Below, one piece after another: positions 40,482-49,319 of a stretch of DNA of 64,000 bases (position 1 is the stretch's first letter; each line of letters opens with the position of its first letter). The DNA is from Deltaproteobacteria bacterium (GTDB lineage: Bacteria; Myxococcota_A; Polyangia; Polyangiales; Ga0077539). The notes beneath the pieces were generated by a model, which was not told where the DNA came from, searched no databases, and was given only the letters and a program-made list of their open reading frames with translations. A program made the position numbers and the translations under genes. The stretch covers positions 1-64,000 of the forward strand of contig CANJUR010000018.1 in the NCBI GenBank assembly GCA_947477565.1. Direction: 5' to 3'.

Positions 40482-43400
40482 GCGCTCACGTTTCCGACGC
40501 CCTGCTGAGGCCCCCGCGCGAGCGCGCCGAAGCGTCGATAGAGCGCCGGGACGACGAACATGTTGAGCACCGTCGAAGAGAAGAGCCCGCAGAGGATGAC
40601 GACCGCCATCGGGGCCTGGATCTCGCTCCCGGGCCGTCCTCCCGCGAGTGCCAGGGGCACGAGCCCGAGGCCCGCCGCGAGCGCCGTCATCAGGATCGGC
40701 ACCAGGCGCTCCATGGCCCCACGGCGCACCGCCTCGTGCGGGTCCGTCACGCCCTCTTCGTGCGCCAGGTGCCGGACGTGGGAGACGAGCATGATGCCGT
40801 TGCGGGTCGCGATGCCGAAGAGGGTGATGAAGCCCACCAGCGACGCGACCGAGAGCACACCCCCTTCGAGGTAGACCCCCGCCACGCCGCCCACCAGCGC
40901 GAGCGGCAGGTTGAGCATGACGAGGAGCGCGTCCCGCCCCGAACTGAACGCCAGCGCGAGCAGCATGAACACCCCGATGATCGCGACCGCGCCCACGAGG
41001 ACGATCGTGCGCGTCGCCCCTTCGGCGCTCTCGAACTGGCCCCCGTAGGCGATGCGGTAGCCCGGTGGGAGCGTCACCTCGCGCGCGATGGCGCCCCGGA
41101 CGTCGCCCACCACGCTGCCCACGTCGCGGCCGGCGACGTTGCAGCTCACCACCAGCTTGCGCTCCACGCCCTCGCGGCCGATCTCGTGAGGGGCGCGGTC
41201 GCGTCGCACGTCCGCCAGGGCCCGCAGCGGCACCCGCGCGCCGCGCGGGGTCAGTACGAGCGCGTCGCCGAGGTCGGCGATGGTGGGCGTTCGGGAGGGG
41301 TCCATGCGGGCGACGAGCTCGAAGATCGCGGCTCCCTCGACCACCTCGGAGACGACGTGCGTGCCGGTGGTGACCTCCAACGTTCGGGCGACGTCGGCGA
41401 CCCGGAGGCCGTGGCGGGCGATGGCGGCGCGGTCGAAGCGCACCCGCACGAAGGGGATGTCGGCCTGCTGCTCGCGGGCGAGGTCCACGACGCCCTGGAC
41501 GCCGCGCATGGCGGTTTCGACGGCGGCCCCGAGGCGCCGCAGCTCCACGAGATCGGGGCCGAAGAGCTTCACCGCGACGCTCGCCCGCGTGCCCGAGAGC
41601 ATGTGGTCGATGCGGTGCCCGATGGGCTGCCCGAGGGTGATGTTCATGCCCGGCAGCACCGAGAGGTCCCGCCGCAGCGCCGCGAGGAAGGCCTCCCGAG
41701 AGCGCGTCGTCTCGCGCAGGCTCACGTCCAGCTCGGATGCGTGGACCCCTTGGGCGTGCTCGTCCATCTCCGCGCGCCCCGTGCGGCGGGCCACCGAGAC
41801 CACCTCCGGGTGGCGCAGCAGGATCCGCTCGACCCGACGACCCATGGCGTCGGATTCTGCGAGCGAGGTTCCGGGGAGGGTCACCGTCGCGATGGTGAGC
41901 GTGCCCTCGCGAAACTCCGGCAGGAACGACCGTCCCGCAAGCCCGAGCGCGACGCCCGCCCCGACGAGGAGCACCAGCGCCACGGCCGCGAGCGCACGCC
42001 ACCCGCCCAGCGCGCGGTCGAGGAGCGGGGCGTAGCGGGCCTTGAGCCACGCGGCGAAGCGGGGCTCTTCGGCGCGGGTCACCGCCCTCGCACCGGGGAG
42101 CAGGAACGAGCAGAGCACGGGCGTGACCGTGACGGCGACGAGCAGCGATGCGCCGAGCGACACCACGTACGCGAGGCCCAGCGGCTGGAGCAGCCGGCCC
42201 TCGACGCCAGAGAGGAAGAAGAGCGGCGAGAAGACCGCCACCACGATGAGGGTCGCGAACACGATGGAGCTGCGGATCTCGCGGCTCGCAGCGAGCACGA
42301 CGGCGAGCGCGGCCTCGCGCCGATCGGGCGGCAGGCGGGCGTTGTCCCGGAGGCGGCGAACGACGTTCTCGACGTCGATGACCGCGTCGTCTACGAGCTC
42401 GCCGACCGCGATGGCCATGCCGCCGAGGGTCATGGTGTTGAGCGTGGCGCCGAAGGCCGAGAGCGCGAACACCGCGGTCATGAGGCTCAAGGGGATGGCC
42501 ACGATGGTGATGACGCTCGCCCGTCCGCTCGCGAGGAAGAGGAGCACCACGAGGAGCACGAGGCCGACGCCGTCGCGCAGGGCCGTCGTGACGTTGTGGA
42601 TGGCCACCTCGATGAAGTCGGCCTGGCGGAAGATGTTGCGGTGGATGGTCATTCCCGCAGGGAGGGCGCGGCCGATCTCGTTGAGCTCGCGGTCGAGGCG
42701 CGCGGTGAGCTCCAGGGTGTTCGCCCCGGGCTGCCGCTGGATGCCCAGCACGACCGCCGGCTCGGCCCGGTAGGAGCCCTCACCTCTGCGAAGCGCAGCG
42801 CCGACGCGCACCTCGCCCACGTGGCGCACCAGCACGGGCTCGTCTCCGCGCATCGCGATGAGCGTCTCGGCGACGTCCTCCACCGAGCGGACTCGCCCGG
42901 TGCCGTGGACGAGGTACTCCTGCGCCCCCTCGACGAGGAAGCCCGCCGACACGTTGAGGTTGGTGTCCCCGAGGGCGCGGAGCACCTCGTCCACGGTGAG
43001 GTGGTAGGCGACGAGGCGGTCGGGGTCGAGCACCACCTGGAACTGCCTCCGCTCGCCGCCGGTCACGATCACCTGCGACACCCCGGGCACCGCGAGCAGC
43101 CTCCGTCGGACCGTGAAGTCCGCCGCCGTGCGCACCTCCATCGGCGTGTGCCGCGAGCTCGTCATCGCGACGAAGACGATCTCGCCCATGATGGACGAGA
43201 CCGGCGCGAGCACCGGCGCCTCGACCTCGGCGGGGAGCGAATCGCGCACCAGCTGGAGCTTCTCGCTCACGATCTGCCGGGCGCGAAACACGTCTGCGCC
43301 CCACTCGAACTCCACGTACACGATGGAGATGCCCACGCCCGTGGAGGAGCGCACGCGTCGCACGCCCGGCGCTCCGTTGACCGCCGTCTCGATGGGGTAG

Positions 43401-43597
43401 GTGACGCGTGTCTCGAGCTCTTCGGGCGCCATCCCGTGGCCCTCGGTGAGGATCGTGACCGTCGGGGCCGTGAGGTCGGGGAAGACGTCCACAGGCATGC
43501 GCGAGGCTGTCCATGCACCCCAGACGAGGAGGACGAGCGCGAGCCCGAGAACGACGGTCCGGTGGGCGAGGGACCATCGCAGGATGGCGTCGATCAT
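40478..43597 (-). CDS. Heavy-metal RND efflux pump (CzcA-like)
   Basis: A 1039-residue HME-RND proton antiporter. N-terminal helix LAHRTVVLGLALVLLVWGAW and PVDVFPDLTAPTVTILTEG are typical. The TM4 region reads MAIAVGELVDDAVIDVENVV, with Asp pair V-D-D instead of the D-F-G form seen in the other two pumps here, so its substrate may differ. It starts 7 bp after the adaptor stop, with GAGG 5 bases before ATG 43597, and its stop overlaps the EamA gene. Part of the blaI-blaR-tolC-adaptor-pump-EamA operon. Confidence 0.92.
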   Translation of the reverse strand: MIDAILRWSLAHRTVVLGLALVLLVWGAWTASRMPVDVFPDLTAPTVTILTEGHGMAPEELETRVTYPIETAVNGAPGVRRVRSSTGVGISIVYVEFEWGADVFRARQIVSEKLQLVRDSLPAEVEAPVLAPVSSIMGEIVFVAMTSSRHTPMEVRTAADFTVRRRLLAVPGVSQVIVTGGERRQFQVVLDPDRLVAYHLTVDEVLRALGDTNLNVSAGFLVEGAQEYLVHGTGRVRSVEDVAETLIAMRGDEPVLVRHVGEVRVGAALRRGEGSYRAEPAVVLGIQRQPGANTLELTARLDRELNEIGRALPAGMTIHRNIFRQADFIEVAIHNVTTALRDGVGLVLLVVLLFLASGRASVITIVAIPLSLMTAVFALSAFGATLNTMTLGGMAIAVGELVDDAVIDVENVVRRLRDNARLPPDRREAALAVVLAASREIRSSIVFATLIVVAVFSPLFFLSGVEGRLLQPLGLAYVVSLGASLLVAVTVTPVLCSFLLPGARAVTRAEEPRFAAWLKARYAPLLDRALGGWRALAAVALVLLVGAGVALGLAGRSFLPEFREGTLTIATVTLPGTSLAESDAMGRRVERILLRHPEVVSVARRTGRAEMDEHAQGVHASELDVSLRETTRSREAFLAALRRDLSVLPGMNITLGQPIGHRIDHMLSGTRASVAVKLFGPDLVELRRLGAAVETAMRGVQGVVDLAREQQADIPFVRVRFDRAAIARHGLRVADVARTLEVTTGTHVVSEVVEGAAIFELVARMDPSRTPTIADLGDALVLTPRGARVPLRALADVRRDRAPHEIGREGVERKLVVSCNVAGRDVGSVVGDVRGAIAREVTLPPGYRIAYGGQFESAEGATRTIVLVGAVAIIGVFMLLALAFSSGRDALLVMLNLPLALVGGVAGVYLEGGVLSVASLVGFITLFGIATRNGIMLVSHVRHLAHEEGVTDPHEAVRRGAMERLVPILMTALAAGLGLVPLALAGGRPGSEIQAPMAVVILCGLFSSTVLNMFVVPALYRRFGALARGPQQGVGNVSA

Positions 43598-43604
43598 GCC
43601 GGCC

Positions 43605-45152
43605 TCAATGGGAGTGTCCGTGGGCGGGCACGGCGCCGCCCGAGGCCGCCAGCTTCACCGACCATGCGCCCCGGGTGACGACGCGCTCGCCTGCGCGCAC
43701 GCCGTCGGTCACGGCGACGTAGCCGTTGTCGGAGTCGCCGAGGCGCACGACGCGGCGTTCGAAGGCCTCGCCCTCCACCTGGACGAAGACGACGCGCTGG
43801 CTGCCATCGTCCACGATGGCGCCTGCGGGGACGGCGACGGCCCGCACGGCCTCGCCGACGATCAGGTGGGCGCGCACGAAGGCGCCGAGCGGGAGGCGCG
43901 CGCCGGGGTTCTCGACGGCGAAGAGGGCGGTCATCGTGCGCGAGGTGGGGTCGATGCGATGGTCGCCCCCGAGGAAGGCCTCGGCCCCGAGCTCGATGGG
44001 TCGCTCGACTCCAGGGAGCTCGAACCACGCGCCGCGGAGGTGTCCGATCCGGCCGACGTCCACCTCGGGGACGCGGGCGTCGAGCCACAGTCGTGTGAGG
44101 TCGGCGACGTGGAAGAGGGGGGCGCCGGCCTCGACGAAGGCGCCCGGAGCGACCTCGACCTCGATGAGTGTTCCGGCGAGGGGGGAGCGCACCTGGACGC
44201 CTCCGCCGCTCCCGCGGTTTCGCGTCTGCTCGACGCTCTGGAACTGCAGCCGCCGACGGTCGGCGGTGGCGAGCGCGGCGCGGGCCTCCTCCTCGACGTG
44301 CGCCGCCGCGACCACGCGCTGCTCGGGCACGGCGCCCTCGGCCCGGAGCGCATCGAGGCGGCCGCGCTCCTGCGTGGCGCGCGCGAGGTCGAGGCGGGCG
44401 CTCGTGACGGCCAGGTCGAGGGAGGCGCGGTCGGAGGCCTCCAGCCGCGGCACGAGCAGTGCGAGCGGGGCCTCCGCGGCGACCTCGCCCCCGATGCGTG
44501 GGAACGCTCCGCCGACGCGGACCACCCGTCCTGCGACGGGCGCCGCGACGATCACTTCACCGTCACCTCGCGCTCGGAGCGTGCCGGTCACGGCGAGCGA
44601 CGGACGGAACGCCCGCTCGGTCGCGGTCTCGGTCCCGAACTCCACCTGCCACTGCTGCTCCTTGAGGAACGCGATCTGCCCCGTGGGTTCGGGCGTGTCG
44701 GGGATCGCCTGCCGCGCGGCCTCCACCGTCTCGAACACCACCACGTCGCCGAGGTCGTGCGTCGCCGTGCCGTCCGCCGCCTGGACCTCGACGAAGAGGT
44801 GCCGAGCGCCCGCGGTGGTGGGGATCGCGATGGGGCGGAAGATCCCCGGCACCTCGGGTCGCTCGGTCGAGAAGCGCTCCTCCGACGGACCGCCGCGCAG
44901 GATGACCGTGACCCGCCCGGCGCTCAGGGCCGAGAAATCCGCCAGCCGCGTGACGTGCGCGGCGAAGGGCGACGGGCGCCCGCGCACCAGGGCGCGCAGC
45001 TCCACGAAGAGCTCGGTGCGATCGGTCCAGCTCGTGAACGAGAGCGCTGGTGGCGCTGCGGACGTGGGTGGGCTGGTGGCCGCGTCGGGCCGGTCTCTGC
45101 TTCCGCTGCAGGCCGTGAGCGCGGCGAGCAGGATGAGACTCCGAGGTGTCAT
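43605..45152 (-). CDS. RND efflux periplasmic adaptor (CzcB-like, long form)
   Basis: A 515-residue membrane-fusion lipoprotein (lipobox LLAALTAC). Between the signal and the usual adaptor core there is an extra ~150-residue beta-rich domain (FTSWTDRTELFVELRALVRG, then FAAHVTRLADFSALSAGRVT) found in some CzcB-type adaptors. The core has the barrel-sandwich (VIVAAPVAGRVVRVGGAFP), alpha hairpin ~280-340 and VRSPLAGTLIEVEVAPG. The C terminus ends AHGHSH, a small His cluster. ATG 45152 overlaps the TolC stop (ATGA). Confidence 0.9.
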   Translation of the reverse strand: MTPRSLILLAALTACSGSRDRPDAATSPPTSAAPPALSFTSWTDRTELFVELRALVRGRPSPFAAHVTRLADFSALSAGRVTVILRGGPSEERFSTERPEVPGIFRPIAIPTTAGARHLFVEVQAADGTATHDLGDVVVFETVEAARQAIPDTPEPTGQIAFLKEQQWQVEFGTETATERAFRPSLAVTGTLRARGDGEVIVAAPVAGRVVRVGGAFPRIGGEVAAEAPLALLVPRLEASDRASLDLAVTSARLDLARATQERGRLDALRAEGAVPEQRVVAAAHVEEEARAALATADRRRLQFQSVEQTRNRGSGGGVQVRSPLAGTLIEVEVAPGAFVEAGAPLFHVADLTRLWLDARVPEVDVGRIGHLRGAWFELPGVERPIELGAEAFLGGDHRIDPTSRTMTALFAVENPGARLPLGAFVRAHLIVGEAVRAVAVPAGAIVDDGSQRVVFVQVEGEAFERRVVRLGDSDNGYVAVTDGVRAGERVVTRGAWSVKLAASGGAVPAHGHSH

Positions 45153-46462
45153 GGGGCCTCCGTGGCGGTCGTGCGATCGAGCCCGATGCGAGCGCGCCGG
45201 GCGGCGTGGTCGAGGTCGAGCGCGGTGAGCTCGTCGTCCCCGGCGCCGCGGTAGGCGTCGAGCAGTTCGAGCAGCGTCATCTCGCCGCCCTGGTAGCCCG
45301 CGGTGGCGATGCGGACGAGGTCCGCCGACGCCGAGCGCGCGTCCTCGCGGAAGCGCCGGGCGGCCCGCGCGAGCCGCGTCGCCTCGGCGTGGAGCCCTGC
45401 GACCTCGCCCGCGAGCTCGGACTCCAGCAACGCGCGCCGCCCTCCGAGCGCTCGCGCCTCGCCGCTCGCCGAGAGCCGAAGTCCCCCGGACGCATCCCAG
45501 AGCGGGAGCGTGAGCGTCGCGCCGAGGAGGAAGCCATCGGTGCGCCCCTGCGATCCGGCATCGACGCCCTTCCAGCCCGCTTCGAGGCGCAGGTCTGGGA
45601 GCCACCACCGCGTCGCCGAGCTGAGCTCCAGGTCGGCCGCCCGTAGACGCTCTGCGACGGCCTGAAGACGCGGCCCACGGTACGCCGTCGCGCGCAGGGT
45701 CGGGACCGCCGCAGGCTCATCGTCAGGGAGCAATCGGCCCTCCAGGGTGAGTCCCTCGGCGGCGCCATCGGGGAGTCCAACGAGGGCCGCGAGTCGAGCG
45801 CGCGCGTGATCGCGGGCGGCCTCTTCGACCTGCGCCCGTCCCTCCGCGACGATGCGCTCCCGCTCCAGTCGTCGGCGGTCGTAGAGCGCCGTGTCGCCAC
45901 GCGCCGTGCGACGTCCGACGATCGTGAGCGCGGCCTCGATGCGACCGATCCAGGCGCGCAGCGCCGTCGCGCGCTCCTGGCGATGGAGGGTCTCGTAGAA
46001 GCGCAGCCGTGCGTCCGCAGCCACCTCGACGCGCGCCGCCGCGCCCTCGTGGACCGCCGCGTTCGCTCGTCGCTCGCCGGCCTCGCCGCGGAGCCCGCGA
46101 CGATTGCCGAGGTCGATCACCTGCGAGACCGAGAGGTAGTCCTCGCCCGTGCCGAGGGCGCCGAAGGTCTGTTCGCGCAGGTAGCTTACCTGCGGGTTGG
46201 GGTACGCCCCCAGCGTGCTCGCGGCCCCGCGTTCGGCCTCGATCGCCCCGCGGATCGTGTCCGCCAGGGGCGCCCGCGCGAGCGCCCGCCGCACGGCCTC
46301 GTCCGCGGTGAGCGACGTGCCCGTCGCGACCTGATCCGCATGGGGCGCCTCGATTTGGGCACCCGCGATCGACGGCAGGCACAGCAGGACCATGAACACA
46401 GAAAACCGTCCGACGATCGGTTTTCTGGACGCAGCGATCGGCGCGGCGGGTGCTCGGCGCAT
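45149..46462 (-). CDS. TolC/CzcC-family outer-membrane channel
   Basis: A 437-residue outer-membrane efflux protein with two homologous coiled-coil halves (TADEAVRRALARAPLADTIR, VSYLREQTFGALGTGEDYLS, LELLDAYRGAGDDELTALDL). ATG 46462 is chosen: GAGG lies 8 bases upstream, directly after the blaR stop, and it supplies the basic n-region for the signal peptide (FSVFMVLLCLPSIAGA). A later ATG at 46393 would leave a truncated signal. The codons for residues 12-22 contain a perfect palindrome shared with the blaI promoter. Translationally coupled to the adaptor gene. Confidence 0.88.
   Translation of the reverse strand: MRRAPAAPIAASRKPIVGRFSVFMVLLCLPSIAGAQIEAPHADQVATGTSLTADEAVRRALARAPLADTIRGAIEAERGAASTLGAYPNPQVSYLREQTFGALGTGEDYLSVSQVIDLGNRRGLRGEAGERRANAAVHEGAAARVEVAADARLRFYETLHRQERATALRAWIGRIEAALTIVGRRTARGDTALYDRRRLERERIVAEGRAQVEEAARDHARARLAALVGLPDGAAEGLTLEGRLLPDDEPAAVPTLRATAYRGPRLQAVAERLRAADLELSSATRWWLPDLRLEAGWKGVDAGSQGRTDGFLLGATLTLPLWDASGGLRLSASGEARALGGRRALLESELAGEVAGLHAEATRLARAARRFREDARSASADLVRIATAGYQGGEMTLLELLDAYRGAGDDELTALDLDHAARRARIGLDRTTATEAP
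46399..46427. promoter_or_regulatory. Palindrome inside tolC start, BlaI-2 operator candidate
   Basis: CAGAAAACCG (46399-46408), 9 bp, then CGGTTTTCTG (46418-46427): perfect 10-bp arms. The inner AAAACCG-N9-CGGTTTT is identical to the palindrome before the blaI gene at 47876-47900. It lies within the first codons of tolC, so it could give internal repression or a second promoter for the efflux genes. Confidence 0.7.
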
Positions 46463-46472
46463 GGTCGTCGCC

Positions 46473-47453
46473 TCAGTGGGTGAGCGCCCCGAGCAGGGAC
46501 TCGGTGACGTGATGGAGGGGGTCGCTCGCGGCGAGGAGGCCGAGCGTGGCGAGGGCGGCGAGCGCGAGCGGGCGAGAGAGGGTCCCGGAGGTTCGGGGCG
46601 CTTCGAGGAGCGCCTCGACGCGCGCGGGCACATCGCCCCCGAAGGAGGCCGCGGCCGGAGCGAGCCCGGCAGGCATCTGGAGGAGGCGCTCGACCTTCAG
46701 GATGACCTCGGCCACCAGGAGTCGGTCGCCGACCGCGCGGCCCGCGGCCTCGTCGCAGCTCTGCTCCGCGGAGAGCGTGAGCGCGCGGAGGAGGCGCGCA
46801 CGGATCGGGCGCCACAGGAGCACCGTCGCGGCGCCCGCGAGGAGCCGCAGCAGGGTGTCGCGTCGCATCGCGTGCGCCCGCTCGTGGTGGAGCATGACGG
46901 CGAGGTCGGCCTGCGAGACCTGGGCGATGAGCCCCGCCGAGACGACGACCGCGGGGCGAACGACGCCGACGAGCAGGCACAGGGGCGTCTCGGTCGGTAG
47001 CACGCGCGCGCCCAGCGCCGCGTCGTCGTGGCGGGGGTCGAGGAGCCGCGTGGCGACTCGTGAGGCCCGCAGCAGCCCAGCCAGCGAGCCCGCCGAACGC
47101 ACCGCGAACCAGCCGGCCGCGAGCGCGAGGAGCATCCACGAGGCCGCGTTGGCGGCGTGCGTCGGCGGGTGGAGAAAGCAGAGGTGGACGTGGCCGTGAT
47201 GGGCGACGCAGTGGTCGTGCGCGGGCCATCGGAGCGCGACGAGCGAGGGCAGGAGGGCGGCGAGCAGGCCCGCGAGACCGAGCCCCAGCGGCGCGAGAGA
47301 CCACAGCAGGAGGGCGCGATGCCGTCGATCGGGGGCCCACGGCGTGACGCGCGCGAGCACGGCGGGGGTGAGGGCGGACACGACGGCCCCGGAGAGGAGC
47401 GCGAAGCCGAGGCCCGCGAGCAGCACGAGCTGGAGCGCGCCGAGCGAGCTCAC
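46473..47453 (-). CDS. blaR: BlaR1/MecR1-type M56 membrane metallopeptidase
   Basis: A 326-residue integral membrane peptidase. The zinc motif HHERAHAMRRD (HExxH) and downstream SAEQSCDEAAGRAVGDRL are family hallmarks. Four to five membrane helices are visible. There is no C-terminal penicillin-binding domain. The loop after the second helix pair is rich in ligands (HDHCVAHHGHVHLCFLH), suggesting a metal sensor outside the membrane. GTG 47453 overlaps the blaI stop (GTGA). On signal it would cleave or lead to cleavage of BlaI, releasing the efflux operon. Confidence 0.88.
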   Translation of the reverse strand: MSSLGALQLVLLAGLGFALLSGAVVSALTPAVLARVTPWAPDRRHRALLLWSLAPLGLGLAGLLAALLPSLVALRWPAHDHCVAHHGHVHLCFLHPPTHAANAASWMLLALAAGWFAVRSAGSLAGLLRASRVATRLLDPRHDDAALGARVLPTETPLCLLVGVVRPAVVVSAGLIAQVSQADLAVMLHHERAHAMRRDTLLRLLAGAATVLLWRPIRARLLRALTLSAEQSCDEAAGRAVGDRLLVAEVILKVERLLQMPAGLAPAAASFGGDVPARVEALLEAPRTSGTLSRPLALAALATLGLLAASDPLHHVTESLLGALTH

Positions 47454-47857
47454 GGGCGCTCCTTCGCGCGGGCCCGACGCTCGGCGACCAGGGCCTCGAG
47501 GCGCGCGAGGTGCTCGGGGCCCGCGCGCTCGGTGAGCTCGACGAAGGCCGAGACCATCGCGTCGGCCTCGCCGTGCATCAGCGCCCCGACGAGCTCGCCG
47601 AGGGCGCGGTGCTGGAACTCCTCGCGCGAGAGGCGCGGCCGGTAGACGTGCGCGTGGCTCACCTTGTCTCGCTCGAGGAGGTCCTTTTCGAAGAGGCGCT
47701 TCAGGGTCGATTGAACGGTGTTCACGGTGATGCCGCGCCGCGCCCCGAGGGCGCTGTGGATCGCCTTGGCTTCACCATCTCCGCCCCGCCAGAGGTGCTC
47801 CATCACGGCGGCCTCGAGGGTGCCAAGGAGCGGCGGTCGAATGGGGCCAGATGCCAT
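47450..47857 (-). CDS. blaI: BlaI/MecI/CopY-family repressor
   Basis: A 135-residue winged-helix repressor: LGTLEAAVMEHLWRGGDGEA, KAIHSALGARRGITVNTVQS, TLKRLFEKDLLERDK and the dimer region after SREEF. The family includes beta-lactam repressors and the copper repressor CopY; no CxC metal site typical of CopY is present, so sensing likely depends on the adjacent peptidase. Start ATG 47857; the palindrome AAAACCG-N9-CGGTTTT lies 19 bp upstream. It heads a six-gene operon. Confidence 0.92.
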   Translation of the reverse strand: MASGPIRPPLLGTLEAAVMEHLWRGGDGEAKAIHSALGARRGITVNTVQSTLKRLFEKDLLERDKVSHAHVYRPRLSREEFQHRALGELVGALMHGEADAMVSAFVELTERAGPEHLARLEALVAERRARAKERP

Positions 47858-47875
47858 GGCGGGACCGTACCCTCA

Positions 47876-47900
47876 TAAAACCGGGCGTCAATCGGTTTTA
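47876..47900. promoter_or_regulatory. BlaI-2 operator at its own promoter
   Basis: TAAAACCG (47876-47883), 9 bp, CGGTTTTA (47893-47900): perfect 8-bp arms. It sits 19 bp before blaI and its outer arm contains the stop codon of the preceding propeller gene. The same core recurs at 46399-46427. Confidence 0.75.
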
Positions 47901-49319
47901 GCGAGGCATCTCCCTCGCGAGGCCCCGTCGTCGGCGTCGGCCGAGCGCGGCCAGCGCCAGGGCCAGCCATCCGCCGATGCGCACCGGCGCAGGCCCTGTG
48001 TGGCACCCGCAGTCGGTGCCCGCGGGCGGTCGCGCGGTGACGGCGCCATCGTTCGTCGCGGGCGTCGCGGTGTCCGCGGCGGGCGCTCCGACGTCGGCAC
48101 GCGGACCGTCCGACGGGGGCGCGTCCAGGCCGGTGGCGTCGGTGGGCGGGGCGCCGGCGTCCATGCGCGGCTCGGGCGCCTCGAGGTCCCGCAGGAGCGT
48201 CGGCCAGCGCTCCTGACAGATGACCGTCCCCTCGGAGGGCCTCGCACACATCGGCGGGCCGAGGACGTCCTCGAAGCGGAGCACCGCCTCGAAGTGTTCG
48301 CCCGCGTCCATCGAACGACCGAGCGCCCAGGGCTGGCGCACCCAGTCGGTGACCAGCCAGAGCGCGCCCCCGTGGAAGCGCAGCCCGTGCGTCGGGAGCA
48401 TACCGACCCGGGTAAAGCGCTGACCCCCATCGGTGGCGCGGAACAAGCCCTCGTCGGGACTGCCGTACCACACGGTGCGGCCGTCATCGGAGATCGCGAA
48501 GCCGAGCATGGCGTCGCGGGTGCGGGCGACGACCTCGAAGTGCGCCCCGCCGTCGCCGCTCCGCAGCAGGGCCGACCCGAAGCCCTCGACCACCCGAACG
48601 TAGAGCACGTCAGGGTCGGCGGGACTCACGCCGGAGACGTACGCCTGCTCGCCGAAGCCCGCGGGGGTGCTGAGCTCGCGGAGGGTCGCGCCGCCGTCGT
48701 CGCTGCGGAGCACCCGCGGGGTGCGCGAGGGCGTGTCGTCGAAGCCGCTGGCGTAGACACGTTCGGGGCGCGACGCCGCGACCTCGACGGTGAGGAAGCG
48801 CAGCCGGTCGACCCCGTCACCCATGCGTCGAAACGCCAGCGAGGTGTCCGCGCGAAGGACGTAGCTCCGCGACCCCGTGGTGCTGTCCGTCGCGTAGAGC
48901 GTGGCGCCGTCGGGGGTCGCGGCGAGGTCGGTGATCTCGCGGTGCGTGACGCTGGCAAGGTCGCGGACGTCGCAGCCGTCGGTGAGGGCGTGCGCGCCAT
49001 CCTCGAAGCCCACGGTGATGTCGCCGAGGGCCGTGACCTCCACCGGCGGGTCGAAGCCCAGGCCCGGGACGAACGGAAAGTAGATGAGGTCTTCGCAGTA
49101 CCAGCGGAAGGTGCGCCCCGCGTCGCGGCTCACCAGCAGGCCGAAGGTGACGCGCAGCGCGATGACGTCCGAGCGCGTGCCCGGCCCGAGCACCACCTGC
49201 TGCGCGGCGGGGAAGCGCCCGTTGGCGCTGGACGCGGCCGGGGCGAGGGCGACGACGGCGCCCGCGAAGAGCGCGGCGCAGAGGGGGCTGGCGCGGCGCG
49301 CGCGAGGGGGAGGGATCAC
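47898..49319 (-). CDS. Secreted beta-propeller with MYXO-CTERM anchor (paralogue 2)
   Basis: A 473-residue protein with a signal peptide and then ANGRFPAAQQVVLGPGTRSD, a start shared with two other genes here. Blades of the BNR/sortilin type follow (SRDAGRTF, RSDDGGATLRE, RSGDGGAHFEV, ATDGGQRFTRV, each an Asp-box-like turn). The tail has CGCHTGPAPV, a hydrophobic stretch (GGWLALALAALG) and RRRRRG: a MYXO-CTERM sorting signal. GTG 49319 overlaps the cytochrome stop. Probably surface-exposed; ligand unknown. Confidence 0.85.
   Translation of the reverse strand: MIPPPRARRASPLCAALFAGAVVALAPAASSANGRFPAAQQVVLGPGTRSDVIALRVTFGLLVSRDAGRTFRWYCEDLIYFPFVPGLGFDPPVEVTALGDITVGFEDGAHALTDGCDVRDLASVTHREITDLAATPDGATLYATDSTTGSRSYVLRADTSLAFRRMGDGVDRLRFLTVEVAASRPERVYASGFDDTPSRTPRVLRSDDGGATLRELSTPAGFGEQAYVSGVSPADPDVLYVRVVEGFGSALLRSGDGGAHFEVVARTRDAMLGFAISDDGRTVWYGSPDEGLFRATDGGQRFTRVGMLPTHGLRFHGGALWLVTDWVRQPWALGRSMDAGEHFEAVLRFEDVLGPPMCARPSEGTVICQERWPTLLRDLEAPEPRMDAGAPPTDATGLDAPPSDGPRADVGAPAADTATPATNDGAVTARPPAGTDCGCHTGPAPVRIGGWLALALAALGRRRRRGLAREMPR

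Noticed and set aside
40482-42050. Open frame upstream of the EamA gene, in the same frame, opposite no other gene
   Set aside because: It lies within the RND pump gene (same strand, other frame); its translation is Arg/Gly/Pro low-complexity. The true EamA start is the GTG at 40481.
40736-43678. 980-codon plus-strand frame opposite the RND pump gene
   Set aside because: Arg/His/Asp/Glu-rich antisense reading of a high-GC gene; no domain recognised.
46473-47857. Beta-lactam resistance locus
   Set aside because: BlaI and BlaR-type proteins are present, but there is no beta-lactamase, no penicillin-binding sensor domain and the downstream genes are metal efflux genes.
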